Below, one piece after another: positions 11,690-23,932 of a stretch of 64,000 nucleotides of DNA. This DNA is from Selaginella tamariscina (taxonomy: Eukaryota > Streptophyta > Lycopodiopsida > Selaginellales > Selaginellaceae). The stretch is taken from contig PUQB01000206.1 in NCBI GenBank assembly GCA_003024785.1, positions 1 to 64,000 of the forward strand, read 5' to 3'. The notes under the pieces are model-generated. The model did no database searches. It saw nothing but the letters and a program-made list of their open reading frames with translations, and was not told the DNA's origin. The position numbers and the translations under genes were made by a program. Positions within the stretch are counted from its first letter, which is position 1; every line of letters begins with the position of its first letter.

Positions 11690-12480
11690 GTACGAATAGC
11701 AGTTGATCTCGAACCGGAATACCGAAGACAGCTGATAAATGTACTACGTCAAAATCCAGATGTCTTTGCTTGGAGTTATGAAGATCTCAAGGGAGTTCCA
11801 CCCACAATTTGTACCTATAAAATAGAATTACTACCACATGCAGTCCCTAGGAAACAGCAAGCATACCAAATGAATCCAACATTCTTGGTGAAAGTTAGAG
11901 AAGAAGTGGACAAGTTATTACAGGCCGGATTCATTTATCCAATTGAAAACCCACAATGGTTATCACCAATTGTCGTAGTACCAAAAAAAAATGGTAAATT
12001 GTGTATCTGTCAATTATAAGAAATTGAATGATGTAATGAGGCGGGATACGTATCCAATACCATTCACCGAAGAATTATTGGATATAGTGGCAGGACACGA
12101 AATGTACTCCTTTCTGAATGGATTTTCAGGATATAACCAAGTACAAGAGGATCCAATAGATCAACCAAAAACAGCATTCATTAGTCCTTGGGGTACATAT
12201 GTGTATCGTGTTATGCTTTTGGGCTATGCAATGCACCATTTACCTTCCAACGTTTGGTTAGTAAACATTCCAGGATTATTTAACCATTTATGAAAGTTTT
12301 CTTGGATGATTTTAGCATTTATGAAATGCAAGACAACACCTAGACTATTTAACGAAGTGTTTTGGGAAATACCGATCAAATAATATAGCTCTTAATCCGG
12401 AGAAGTGCATATTTTCTGTAAGATCAGGAATTTTACTCTGGCATATTATATGCAAGGATGAAATAATGTAAATCAAGATA
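11690..12480 (+). pseudogene. Element A reverse transcriptase, copy 1
   Basis: The reading starts with a pre-RT segment (RRQLINVLRQNPDVFAWSYED is encoded near 11,725-11,790), followed by the entry region KVREEVDKLLQAGFIYPIEN (about 11,890-11,950). The open run at 11,991-12,293 holds NYKKLNDVMRRDTYPIPFTE, GYNQVQED and TAFISPWGTYVYRVM. The catalytic box reads FLDDF near 12,299-12,312 but in a different frame. Several frameshifts exist, so no functional enzyme is encoded. The copy in unit 2 is at 44,430-45,260. Confidence 0.85.
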
Positions 12481-12679
12481 AAAATACAAACAATGCAACC
12501 TCCTAAAGATGTAAGTGGAGTACGACAGCTTCTTGGGAAAATGGGATATCATCGAAGATTTATCAAAAATTATGTAGCAATAACAAAACCATTAACTATG
12601 CTATTGAGGAAAACACAACCATTCATATAGGATCCGCAATGCGAACAAGCTTCAACACATTAAAACAAGCATTAATGAA

Positions 12680-13160
12680 GGCTCCCATTCTAGCTAGTCC
12701 AAATTGGCGACAGGAATTTCATGTACAAGTGGAACATCATCGTACGCTATCGGATGCATATTAACACAAACCTAGGAAGAGACAAAAAGATCGTTCATTA
12801 TATTACGCGAGTCGGCAGTTAGCACTTGCAGAAGAAAACTACACGACTACAGAAAAGGAGGCACTTAGAATGGTTTATGCAGCTAAGAAATTTCGACATT
12901 ATTTGCTAGCAAACAAAGTCAAATTCATTGTCGATCATCAAGCTCTTACACACTTGTTAAGCAAGACCAAGCAAGATTAGTATGCTGGTTTTTACTATTG
13001 CAGGAGTTTGACTTTCAAATCATCCACAAACCAGGCAAACTACACCAGCAAGCATATTTCTTAAGCCATATTACGCATGAGGAAGAAGGTGTTGGCGTGA
13101 ATGATGAACTACCAGATGCTAATTTATTTCAGATACAACAAGAAGAACAACCAAAACACT
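12680..13160 (+). pseudogene. Element A RNase H, copy 1
   Basis: Encodes the EKEALRMVYAAKKFRHYLLA segment followed by VDHQALTHLL, typical of the RNase H domain of Ty3/gypsy Pol. It follows the RT connection region and precedes integrase. Stops interrupt it, for example near 12,978. Confidence 0.8.
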
Positions 13161-13339
13161 ACAATTAGAAAGGATATCTTCAAGATATTGAACACTTTCT
13201 AACCACTGGAATAGCACCAGACAAGTATGCAACTACGCAACAACGCAAACAACTCGTCTTACGATGCAAGCCATACTACATGGTATCAGGTAAACTATAT
13301 AAGAGGGGAAAAGATGAAGTCTTAAGGAGATGTGTGCCA

Positions 13340-14336
13340 ATGGAAGAAGTTTAGCTCGTATTACAAGAAGCCCACTCAGGACATTTTGGAGGAATTAACT
13401 GCATGAAAAATACAGTTCGGATTATGGTGGCCACGTTATTCAAGGATGCTATAGAATATTGTCAAAAATGTTTGAACTATAACGAACATCAACCAGCTCC
13501 ACACCATCAGTTCAACCATTACATCCAACAGAACCATTAGCTCCATTTATGAAATGGGAATGGATTTTATGGGACCAATCAATCCTAAAAGCAGCAAGAA
13601 GAATCAGTATATATTGGTACTCACGGATTACATTACTAAATGGGCAGAAGCTATCGCATTACAGGATTGCTGTGCAACACGTGTAGCCAAGTTTATCTAC
13701 GAAAATATCGTAGTGCAATTTGGCACTCCAATGGAACTTATCAGTGACCAAGGAACTCATTTTGTTAACAACGTCATCAAAGTACTTTACAACGAATATT
13801 TAGTAAAGCATTACGTCTCCACATATTATCCGCAAGGCAATGGACAAGTGGAGGCTACTAACAAAATATTGAAGACCGTATTAACCAAGATAGTTAACAC
13901 AAATCACAAAAACTGGGACGAAAAACTCGCATCCACGTTATGTGCATACTGTACTACATATAAAGTGGCAACAAAGTTTACACCATTTCAATTTATATAT
14001 GGATTAGAAGCCATTATGCCTATAGAGTATATTATACCATTATTACGAATGTCACTTGAATATGGCATTGGAGAAACAGAACAAGTTAAACAACGATTAC
14101 TACAACTTAAAAAACTTGATGAGAAGCAACAACAAGCAATCTTCAACATACAAGCAATACAAACACGTATTAAGGCGTGGCATGATCGACTACGACGAGT
14201 ACAACGACAACCCATATTTCAAGTTGGAGAAATGGTATGGCACTATCAAGGAAATCTCCAACCCATCGGACATAAATTCAAGTCCAAATGGTATGGACCA
14301 TATATTATTACCGATATACGAGATAACATGTCATAG
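13340..14336 (+). pseudogene. Element A integrase, copy 1 (longest open Pol fragment)
   Basis: The N-terminal zinc-binding HHCC region is visible at about 13,365-13,480 (HSGHFGG then CQKC). An open 260-codon stretch at 13,554-14,336 carries the catalytic core: first Asp in MGMDFMGP, second Asp in ISDQGTHFVNN, Glu in NGQVEATNK. The second Asp-Glu interval is one residue shorter than in typical elements. The C-terminal part has the GEMVWHYQGNLQPIGHKFKS segment, like the GPY/F module (KWYGPY). The frame is cut by the family-C LTR at 14,329 and resumes at 17,971 (ACACCGTCACTC), as seen in the uninterrupted unit 2 copy near 48,797. Confidence 0.9.
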
Positions 14337-14512
14337 TTTTTACTATGACTCCTCTTTACTTTGGACATTGACTGTTGTTATCTACCGAGTCCATTGACAG
14401 ACCCTAGAGGGTGTAAGAAACAGGCCCGTTTAGTGCACTTAAGTATCTAGTGATGGTTCGGCCGAATGTCATTAGGTATTTATAAGAAACTCTAGGCGAA
14501 GCTAGCACTTAC

Positions 14513-16288
14513 TGTCATAGTTTTTACTATGACTTTTCTTTACTTTGGACGTTGACTGTTGTTACCTACTGTACTATGTTGACAAGCCCTAGATGTAGTG
14601 AGAAACAGCCCGCTTAGTGCACTTAGGTGTTTAGGGGTAGTCCGGCCGGCTATCCTTAGATATCTCGAGAAACTCTAAGCGAAGGTAGCACTTACCTTCT
14701 AGAAAACTCTTACCCTTGTTTTCCGTGTCCCGGTTGGATTAATGGCTAGTTCTGGTGAGTTCGGCATGTCGAATATGCTTAGAAACACCCCCAGGTTTGA
14801 CAGGTTAGGGTTTAGGGGTCGATGGATAACTCACCAAGTATGTTCCCTCTGGGAATGAGATTTCAGTGCTAGCCCACTTATGTAAACAGGAAAACAGGGG
14901 GGGGGCCTCTGTCACATAAATAAGGTAGTATATAGGAGTGAGGTTCCTGGGTTCATGACTGAGCTCGTTACTCTTCTCCCGGTGCAAGCTCTAGCTTGTG
15001 TCGTCAAGGCACAACCCTCTGTTGTGCCGCCCTAACTTCCAGATGCCAGGGGTACGTCCCACCTTCGGGGTAGCTTACCCTTAACGTTGGCGAATCCATG
15101 CCTGGGAGGTCTTGTCAGGAATGCACGTTCCAAGAGGCAGAGGTTGAGGCTTATCTCCAACCTCCTCCTCCACGTCAAGCTAGGTGTAGCACTCACAGCC
15201 AAGCAAGGCACATCCGTGTCCTTGTCCAACTGTGGGCGTGGGATCTTGTTTGACAGGTTCACAGTACCAATTCCTGAGGGTTCATTGAGGGGTTCTAGAG
15301 TTGGCATTTAGGAGCCACGTTTGTGGTACTTGGTGCAACTCTTGAATCTAAGGGCTATGGCATGATAGCCCACATCAGGGAAGGCAGTGTCACATGGAGA
15401 TGTGACACTGGGCTAAATGTCACATGGTACAACGCCTGAGGCACGCCCTTTGGGGTTGTGTCATGGGTTTGTCGCCAAAGGGGTTGGATACTCTAGCCAA
15501 TAGGCATGCTTGTGCTTGCACTAGGGTGCTAAGCCTTGGGCACATGCTCAAGGGAGGTTAGGTCTCGTAACTAGGTGTGCTTTGGCACACTTGGCTAGGG
15601 GAGTGTTCTCCTTGGAATCCAGAGGTTGAACAACCTAAGCTCATTAGCAGAAGCCCTTTCATGAGGCACTTGCAAGGTCATGTGCTTAGGGTTATCCCAA
15701 ACCTAGCCTTAGGGAGTTTGCTTAGCAGAACACTCGTGTTCGCCTACGGCACACACTCGTGTCCTCACTAAGTACTAGCCTAGGTCTAGGGTATACTTGG
15801 CCACTCAAACCCTTAGGGGTTAGTCGTGGTTCAGGGTACCCCTTGTCGCCCTAAAGGGGTTGTACTCCCGGATGAGGGTGATTCCTCAAGGGGTAAGTGA
15901 CGATGCCTTAGCTCTGTCACGGGGTATGTGTGGAACACACGTCTCCTTGATGGGGGTTAGGGCATGAGCCTGTCTAGGTCTTCTAGGGCAAGACCCTAAG
16001 TCAACTAGGGTTATCCCTCAAGGGTTTTGGGGGTAGACACTCTAGGGAGACTTAGGCTAAACCCTAAGTCAACTAGGGTTATCCCTCAAGGGTTCTGGGG
16101 GCAGACATTCTAGGGAGACTTAGGCTAAACCCTAAGTCTCTTGTCCACTTGGGCATTAGAGTCTAACCCTAGGGTCGTTGGGGTTGTTCTAGGAAACTTA
16201 GCGTTGCTCACACAGGGTGATGACGCCGAATGGCCACCTGGCAGCCACGTGTTGCCACGTGTTGGCCCTTTGGGTTAAAACTCTAACA
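14513..16288 (+). mobile_element. Family-C solo LTR (inner), nested in the outer family-C LTR
   Basis: Starts TGTCATAGTTTTTACTATGAC and ends AACTCTAACA, 1,776 bp. The 5-bp target duplication CTTAC lies at 14,508-14,512 and 16,289-16,293. The outer LTR sequence continues on both sides (GCTAGCACTTAC, then CTTACCTTCTAGAAAGC). Contains a G9 run (14,897-14,905) shortly upstream of an ATAAATAAGG motif, and two-plus copies of the 68-bp repeat at 15,995-16,138. Confidence 0.9.
15995..16138. repeat. 68-bp tandem minisatellite in inner family-C LTR
   Basis: CCTAAGTCAACTAGGGTTAT recurs with exact 68-base spacing at 15,995 and 16,063, and the next CCTAAGTC is at 16,131. The same unit recurs in the outer LTR (from 17,615, about three copies with one shortened) and in the unit 2 LTR at about 46,757-46,895. 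Copy number differs between LTR copies. Confidence 0.85.
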
Positions 16289-17614
16289 CTTACCTTCTAG
16301 AAAGCCCCCTCTTGGCAGTCCGTGTCCTAGTTGGATTTCTAGTTGGCTTCGGTGAATTCGGCATGTCAGATGTGTTTAAAAACACTCATAGGGTTGACCT
16401 AACCCTAGGGTCGATCCAACCCCACGCCCTAAACCCCTTGGGGTAGGGTTTAGGGGTCAATTGGGTCAATTGGGTAAACTCACCGTCTCTTTTGCATTGG
16501 GGATAGATTTCAGTGCTAGCCCACTTATTAGAATGGCATTTTAGGGGGGGGTGGCTTCGTCACAGAAATAAGGTAGAGTAGGTGTGGGGCAAGCAGGCTA
16601 GAGACTGAGAGGTCTCTAGTTCCTTCCTCCCTGCCAGCATGGGTTCGTCTCATGTCGTCAAGGCATACTCGCTATGCCTCTGTGTCCCACTCGCCCGCGG
16701 GTACGTCACACGTTAGGGGTAGCCTACCCTTATCGTTGGCAAATCTACACTACTGTGCTCGGGTATGCCACATCCAGGGAGTTAACCAACTCCTTTCGTC
16801 TAGTAACCCGCTCGCACATCTGGGTAATCGTTAAGACTCTGTTTTAGGGGATGAGCTCTCAGGCAGACAGGTTCCCAAAGGGGTATCTGAGTGTGGGCTC
16901 TAAGAGTTGGTATCTGGTGAGCCACGATCGTGGTACCAGGTCTAACTCTTGTCTCTAAGGGGGGGGCTATGAAGATAGCCTTGTCCTGTGAAATGGTGCC
17001 ACACACACATGTGACTCTAGGATGGGTTTCATACAAGTGCAACACTCAGGGCATGACCACGGGGTCATGTCTCGAGCCTAAGGGCGAAGGGTTGGTGAAC
17101 ATGACAAGCACATGTTCATGTTCTAGGACTAGAGCCAAGCCTTGTGCACATGCCCAAGGGAGGTTAGGTCTCTTTGCCAAGTGTGCTTACTAGCACACAT
17201 GGTTAAGGGTGTTCGTTCTCAGGATTTGGGAGCATGTCTGAGGGTTGAACAACCTAAGCTCCTTAGCGAGGTCTTCTTAGACATAGGCATGGTTCCCTTT
17301 AGGGAATAAGGGTTAGGGTTTTCCAACCTTAGCCTCTAAGGAATGCTTAGGGGATCACTCGTGTCGTTGACTGCAGACACTCGTGTGTTCTCTAGGTACT
17401 AACCATAGAGCTAGGGTATGACTTGGCCACTCAGACCCTTAGGGGTTAGTTGTGGGTCAAGATACCCCTCGTCGTCTTTTAGGGGTTGTACTTAATTGAA
17501 GATGATTCCTCAAGATGTAGGGTGATGCTTTAACCCTATTAAGGGTATGTGTGGAACACACGTCTCCTTGATGGGGTTAGGGCATGAGCCTGTCTAGGTC
17601 TTCTAGGGCAAGAC

Positions 17615-17820
17615 CCTAAGTCAACTAGGGTTATCCCTCAAGGGCAGACACTTTAGGGAAACTTAGGCTAAACCCTAAGTCAACTAGGGTTATCCCCTCA
17701 AAGGTTTTTGGGGGCAGACACTCTAGGGAGACTTAGGCTAAACCCTAAGACAACTAGGGTTATCCCTCAAGGGTTTTGGGGGTAGACATTCTAGAGAGAC
17801 TTAGGCTAAACCCTAAATCT
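17615..17820. repeat. 68-bp minisatellite in outer family-C LTR, about three copies
   Basis: Successive CCTAAGTCAACTAGGGTTAT-type starts occur with one unit shortened (loss within CTCAAGGG...GGCAGACAC). It has more copies than the inner LTR array, as expected for an expanding and contracting tandem repeat. Confidence 0.8.
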
Positions 17821-17970
17821 CCTATCCACTTGCGCATTAGAGTCTAACCCTAGGGTCATTGGGGTGTTCTGGGACTTAGTGCTGCTCATACAGGGTTATG
17901 ACGCCGGATGGCCGCCTAGCAGCCACGTGTTGCCATGTGGTGCCCTTCCGATAAAAACTCTGACATAACA

Positions 17971-20379
17971 ACACCGTCACTCTTATGGATGTTACAACAT
18001 GAGTCTTACTTACAACGAATACAAATTGCATACAGAAATATACCTCTAACAAGCCAGAGGACGATCTTGACAACCCGAAGTACGAATTGCATAGCAAGCC
18101 GAACATGGAAACGCATGGACTAAACAACGACCTGAAATACGATCTCAGTCGTAAGTCGGAACAAGATATGGAAAAGCACGTATCGACATGACGGGTAGAC
18201 GTCAGCAGAATCTTCTGGAAACATCGACATGATCACTCACACGAGGGAATACCAAAATCCAAGAAATCAGGAAATCTAAGGAATACAAAATCCAATGATG
18301 AATATTCTCTATCAAATCTATCGAAAACCAAGGTATTCACACACGCAACCAATCCGATATCGACACGTGGACTGCTTGTAGACACTGACAGACCATAAAT
18401 TTTCTAAGCATAAGATAGCAATACTCAACCGAGAACACACATTAGGGTTTCAAAATTCTTCTTTGATTTCTTCCTCCTTCTGGTCTTCAAGTCCTTCGTC
18501 TTTTTCTTCCTTTATTCACCGGGCACTTATGGAATCGATGATGAGTACACTGACACGATAAGCACTTCTACAACAGCACTCAATACAGCATCCCAGTCTG
18601 AACCGGCAGTTTCAATTCCCCTTTCACCAGTATTGTATCGTATTGTTCGTTCGGCACCAACACTTATCTCGGATATACGAGAATGGATACAGCGAATGCA
18701 ATTGGAGTGATATTTTGACACGTTTGTTCACAAACGATTGGATCGGCATGGTGAACACTTAGTGGATCAGGCGATTAAGGCTTACACACTGCAATTCAAG
18801 GACTTACAACTACATGGTGGGGCATTTGCATTCACAAGTAAGCTTATGAGGGATGTCTTTGAATTCCCAGATCCAGATACCGCCTATAATCCAATTCCAC
18901 AAGTCCACACATACATACAACACTACACTGATAACTACAACAGGTTTCTACAAAACACGGCCAACGTGGCACCAACATCCATTCTCCGGGAACCTCATAA
19001 GAGTCGTATCAAGGCTATCACCACTGTGTTTGCCTTCTGCAAAACACCGGCAGGTTTCAATAAGGAAATCGGGTATGTCTATCATGTATCTGAACAGGGA
19101 CACAAACCGGATTGGGGGGAACTAGTCGTAGTGGGGCTGCAATGTGCTACAAACTCTGCACAACCCCAAAAGCAAGGACAAGGAGACAACCGTATTTCCA
19201 GTGCTTCATCACATTTTAACAACCCTCCATATTATGCATGCGGACTTAGCACAACAGTACACCGGTACTCACAACAAGGATGGGGTTTTGGTTAGGTCTT
19301 ACTTTGCAGTACCTAGACAATGTTTTTGACACTCGTAATTTGGACGCACCACTACCAACCAAGCCGAAGAAACGACCACGCTCACAACCGAAGTAGCCGA
19401 AGAATTGCAAACACAGGAACCCGTGGTGACACTCCAATTTGCGGATGATGAAGAAGACGATGATTGATTCTGCAGAGGAGACCTTTGCCATGAGGAGATC
19501 TTCAAAGGACGCATAACAAGCCCACGGCGTCAACTTCCAGCACACATGGAGTGTGAAGACACAACACCACCAGATCACAGTCAACCAACACACCAACCTC
19601 CACAGCACCCATGGAGTGCGGGGATTCTGCACCATCAGACAACATCAATACGGGCGCCACATAATACCATCACCACCATCAGTTCAACCTCAAACTATGG
19701 CAAGTACTTCTCATATCATAGCACCATAGGTAGTACCTCCAAGAGGAAGTACGGCTCCAACGATACGGCAGACAGATCAAGAATCGCATTCAGCAGAACC
19801 AACACCTAGAATGTAGCCAAGAACGACATTCACAATAAAGAGCAGAAGCAACAACCCTACTCACCAATACGGCAGATGGGACATCATGCTTCAAATCATA
19901 AAGAGCGGGACATCTCAAGGGGTTCTAAATGCATGCGTGATCAAATTGCTTCACCTGGATTACCACCGCAAGACTCACTGAATGATACTACTCTCGAAGG
20001 TCAGCTTTCACACCTTCGGAGTATTTTGATTCCATCACACAACAGTAGCAGTTCAATGAGGAGACGTGAGTCTTAGTCAACAACTTCATGACCCTGCAAC
20101 ACAATCGACAAGCAATTCCTAGAGCACTTGAACATCATGCGACATCTGTACGAACAAAACAAGGTACTCATTGACACCGTGCACACACTAGCTGAACAAG
20201 TACGCAACATCCATGACATGAGCGAGTTCAACCCAGCAACCATTAATAGCAACGACAGACGAAGTATGCAAATTACGCGAGGAGAACCAAAAGCTTAAGG
20301 CCTTCATTGCATTTTCTGTGGAACAACAGGGACATCGTAAAGTTGCATCGGGGCAATGCAACACTTCCAATCTGGGGGA
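17971..20379 (+). pseudogene. Element A extra coding region downstream of integrase, copy 1
   Basis: About 2.4 kb lies between the integrase end and the 3-prime LTR, on the Pol strand. The first 500 bases are probably non-coding spacer. The open run at 18,738-19,295 (185 codons) contains LHGGAFAFTSKLMRDVFEFP, GHKPDWGELVVVGLQC and PPYYACGLST. The end (about 20,120-20,290) encodes a heptad-like stretch (TVHTLAEQVRNIHDMSEF) that suggests a coiled coil. The layout resembles the additional ORF reported after integrase in some plant Ty3/gypsy lineages (Athila and Tat type), but I cannot assign homology from the sequence alone. Unit 2 has the same region at 48,797-51,179. Confidence 0.6.
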
Positions 20380-20980
20380 TGTTAGGATCGTAGTTAGACA
20401 TTTATATGATTTCTTATTATTTCATGGGCAAATATAATAGGAAAAATACTAAAAACAATATATATTGTTGAAAACCGAGAGTGGGAAGGATATATCGGAG
20501 TACGAGTCACTAACATAATATGGGCGTCACTACGCAATCCGATCTTTAAGGCAAAGTACGGCACTTGAATAAGGATAAGAAGTTACAGTAACTGAATGGA
20601 TAAGGCTAAGAGGTAGTTACTATAACTGCTAGTACATGACCAGAGTACGGGTATAAATAGACCAGTTAGGAAGAAAGGGATCCCGAGTATACTGTTATTT
20701 TGTACCATGTGCTGTGCAACGGACAATAATATAAGTTTCCTTTCCCTTTCTATAACGTCTATCTCTTACTTGTATTTTTGCTTTGATGTAATACTATTCA
20801 TTTCTCAGTACTGTGACGGAATCCATGGTACTGTTGCCTACTATACACCTTGCCATCCTTACCATTTCCCAAACCTTCAATGTATGATTTCTTCTCTATC
20901 TTGTTCCGATAGACCCTTAATACGGGTTTGTTAATGGCGAACCTCTACTATGTTCAGTTGGTAGGATTTTTGGGTTCAAC
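20380..20980 (+). repeat. Element A 3-prime LTR
   Basis: Starts TGTTAGGATCGTAG directly after a purine-rich tract (GGGGGA at 20,374-20,379, the polypurine tract) and ends TTGGGTTCAAC(A). 601 bp. Confidence 0.88.
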
Positions 20981-20985
20981 ATGGT

Positions 20986-23167
20986 TCTTCAGCAACCTTT
21001 GTGGACCTTTGGTGGCTTCTAGCATGGCCTTGATCCTCAAGATCCAGGAGCAATCAATAACAATGTGGTGGTGCCCACTGCACAGTGTGCAGACCATCTT
21101 TCAACATTCCAACGCATGTCCCGATCATCGTACTGTCAAATGGGGTTGCTCCGATTGCAATCTCCGGTATGGCTAGGCTGGCCACTGCCACTAGGCATGG
21201 CTATTGGTCCCTCAGGTTGTCCCGTGTCCTCGTGCTCAATTGCCAAGGCAGTTCTTGAGGTAGTGTGTTGGCCATGAGCTCAATCAATAGATAGCAGTTT
21301 GTTCGTGTTATGGGATCCGCAATGTTACACACTTGCAATACTTGTTCCCTATGTGGTGTATGCATGAGGGTTGCAATTAAGTCCTCCTTCCAGGGGGCCT
21401 CTTCTCGTAGTGGCCTTCCATGCTCCTTAGCTCCTGACCGCCGCTCTTTTTTCATTGCCTTTGGGCCATCCAAGAAGTTTTCCTTGTCCGTGGTGGTGTC
21501 ATTCGCCCCTTCAGCATCTTATTTGTCCTACATTTTCCTTTCATGACACCCCTCAACTTTCCACCGTTCTACCTTCTTGGCATACTAGAGCAGCTTGTTA
21601 AATGTTCGGTCATTGTTCAGCCTAATCCACTTGCAGATCTCCAACCGCAATCCTTTTGTACCACATCTTCTTAGTTAGTCGACATGGGAATCCTTAATCG
21701 AGCGATGTACCCAAGCATGCAAACCGTATATTCGTCAACTAGCTCCTACTTTTGCTTCAAATTAGTTAGTTTGTGAATTACCTCTTCCTCACTTTTCTCC
21801 TCCCAGATGGTGTCCAAAAGCACCCTTTGTGCAATTTTCCAACAAGCTCCTTTGTTTGCCTCGTGAAATCACATCCACTGGCGTGTGCCTTCTTGTCCAG
21901 AGTGCATGCAAATGCACTCAATTTCTTGTGGTTGTTGTTCACACTTCTCAACTCACACACCTATTCAAACTTATGTACATGATGGTCTGTGTCTTCACCC
22001 TTTGCTCATGGAACGCGAGTAATGGTACTGTCACTGTGCTCTCCTACATCTGATTGAGCGTCAGGCTAATAAGGTCACCAGATCCTCTCCATGGCATCCG
22101 TTGGGCCTAGGAGATGCACCCTCCACTTTGGACGTGCTGTAGTCTCCATCCCTGTATCCTATGGGTACCTTCTTCCTTCCTCACATCCTTGCCCTTCGAT
22201 TGAGGGTTGGTGACGAGGATGGGCTCCTCCCGATTGTCCCTTAAGGACCCCATTTATGGACCATCTTGATGGTTGATGGTGCGGCATATCTTGACTGGAC
22301 GGTATCCCTCATCTAGTGTGTTGGCTTGGCTAGACTGTGCGACATTGCGGAATCCCCTTGCAATGTCGAGACAATTGTGGCTGCTGAGGTGGATTCTCCT
22401 TGCCCAAGACATATTCCCTTGTCTTGGTGGTTGTTGTGGCTCTACCTTCATATGGTTGATACAGTCTCATTTGCTCGAGCGGATTTAGGATGGAATCCCC
22501 TCATCCCTAGCCCAAGTGACCACTATGTGGTCCACTTTATTGGTCTGTTAGCTCATCAACGTCCTATCGCCTTCGCACGGATGGTCTTCCCCAGCCTTTT
22601 AGAGCCTCAAGCCATTTACTGGGTGCTTACCCTGGCCTATTGCATCATCTGACCGGCTGAACTCATGTTGTGGAGGTTTCTTCATTAGTGTTGGTGTCCC
22701 TCCTTATGGGGGTGCTTGTTGACTACGAGTTTAGCTCTCTGGTGTGGGAGCTTTTTGTAGCTATCATTTCTCCTACATTGAGAGGGGGTGGAGGGCTTTC
22801 CATGTTCTGCCATCCGTCCCACTATGTGTCTCAGGTTATTGCCAGGCAAGTCACCCATCTCGATGTTGCTCCTCCGACACCCAGGATTTCATCAAGACAT
22901 GTTGGGGGTTCTTTGTACTTTCTTTTTCGTTTGTGGCTTGCAACTAACTTCAATGGTGTTGTGCTGGACTTCCCACTCCACAGAGGTTTGGCCATGTGGT
23001 GTTTGCATTTGCCCTTGGACATGTGAGGCCAAGGCTAATTGTGGTGTTCGAGGTACCACCCTACCCTCCATAAGCCTCTCCCAACCAGCCTGGTGCATCC
23101 TCCTGGCCAGTTGGTACTCGCTAATCTCCAATTATTCTTTATCTTTCCTTCAGGCTACAACTCTACT
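20986..23167 (-). pseudogene. Family-B (B1) gag region, antisense, copy 1
   Basis: On the minus strand this matches the better-preserved gag of the B3 block (57,117-58,550). Shared strings include ACTLDKKAHA and VNNNHKKLSAF-type sequence (about 21,960-21,880) and VCNIADPITRT near 21,340. The Gag capsid-like segment would be at about 21,700-22,050 and the N-terminal region at 22,200-22,700, with leader to 23,167. Frames are heavily broken. It continues, interrupted by element A, into the protease and RT remains at 10,655-9,166. Confidence 0.7.
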
Positions 23168-23932
23168 TGCTACAGTGAACTGCATCCGCATGTAGTTAAA
23201 ATCCCTCCGTGGTCGCCACAAATAGTTGTCAGGGACTCTACATGCTAGATATTACACAGCCTTGGTGGTTGCCAGGGCGCTGTTGCCAATGCCCAATCTC
23301 GAGGGTTTGCATCAGCTAGCCGGGTTTACCTTGGGAGGTGCTATAATATGTGGTGATGCCCTTTACCTAGACGCCACGAGGGTCCGTGGGCAGATGAGGA
23401 GGAGTTCCCGTAGGGCAGAGTTGCTACCTTCCTGGGAGTATACAGCTTGGGGGGAAAGAAGAGGAGGATTTGGCGAGAGACACAAGAGACATGGATAAGA
23501 TCTAGATAATATATTGCCTAATGAGATACAAGAGGGCCCCTTCTCCCAAGAGACGGTGGAGCCGGAGACAAAGAAGAAACGGACTAAAAGGACCCCGACC
23601 CACTACCTACCTTCCTACTTATATAGTCAGTGGGTCGCCTTGTGCTAGACTTTAGGTCCAGGTGGTGCTCCCCTACTAGTCTCTATAGTTGGTCCAGATG
23701 ATTAGATCTAGCCTACTATTGATGCTGCTTGACATCTGTCACTATCGATTAATACTTGTTGTACTCTTCCAACTCGGCCACTCGTCCCCATCGCTCAACT
23801 ATGCCGACTAGAGATTTGACACTATTTACCCATTGTCAACCAGTCATCCAACCTATGTCCCACTCTCCTCCATAGGTCGTCATGGGGCGGTTTCACCCCT
23901 CTAAATGCTGCTCATTCCTATGTGTTCCTACA
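23168..23932 (-). repeat. Family-B LTR (5-prime LTR of B1)
   Basis: On the plus strand it runs TGCTACAGTGAACTGC to TGTGTTCCTACA. Related to the LTRs at 24,279 and 59,210. It carries CTTATATAG near 23,619, which on the minus strand reads as a TATATAAG TATA box, supporting minus-strand transcription toward the gag region. The right boundary is approximate. Confidence 0.6.

Larger units (their letters stand above)
14329..17965 (+). mobile_element. Family-C solo LTR (outer) inserted in integrase of element A
   Basis: Starts TGTCATAG and ends CTCTGACA. The 5-bp target duplication TAACA is present on both sides (14,324-14,328 and 17,966-17,970). Unit 2 shows the uninterrupted empty site (GAGATAACAACACCG at about 48,790). 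The element is 1,856 bp once the nested inner LTR and its duplicated target are removed. It contains a 68-bp minisatellite at about 17,615-17,820 and a G8 run at 16,544-16,551. No internal retrotransposon genes are present, so it is a solo LTR. Confidence 0.88.
10656..20980 (+). mobile_element. Ty3/gypsy element A, copy 1 (nested in B, hosting C)
   Basis: Two direct LTRs (10,656-11,260 and 20,380-20,980) flank RT, RNase H and integrase remains plus an extra 3-prime coding region. Pol order RT-RNaseH-INT places it in Ty3/gypsy. The flanks carry ATGGT immediately before the first LTR (10,651-10,655) and after the second (20,981-20,985). Net of the family-C insertion (3.6 kb), it is about 6.7 kb. 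Relative to the unit 2 copy, it lacks about 2.5 kb covering gag and protease (junction near 11,434). The same insertion point exists in unit 2 at 40,889, so it inserted before the duplication. Confidence 0.9.

Noticed and set aside
15995..17820. Telomere-like AACCCTAA repeats suggesting an interstitial telomere
   Set aside because: They are part of a 68-bp LTR minisatellite, not contiguous telomeric repeats.
14329..17965. CRISPR-like direct repeats
   Set aside because: Repeats are contiguous 68-bp minisatellites in a plant LTR with no unique spacers or cas genes.
19246..19635. 129-codon minus-strand open frame
   Set aside because: Antisense to the element A extra coding region, which is supported by two copies on the plus strand.
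22788..23195. 135-codon plus-strand open frame in B1
   Set aside because: Antisense to the B1 gag leader; the orthologous B3 gag is on the minus strand.
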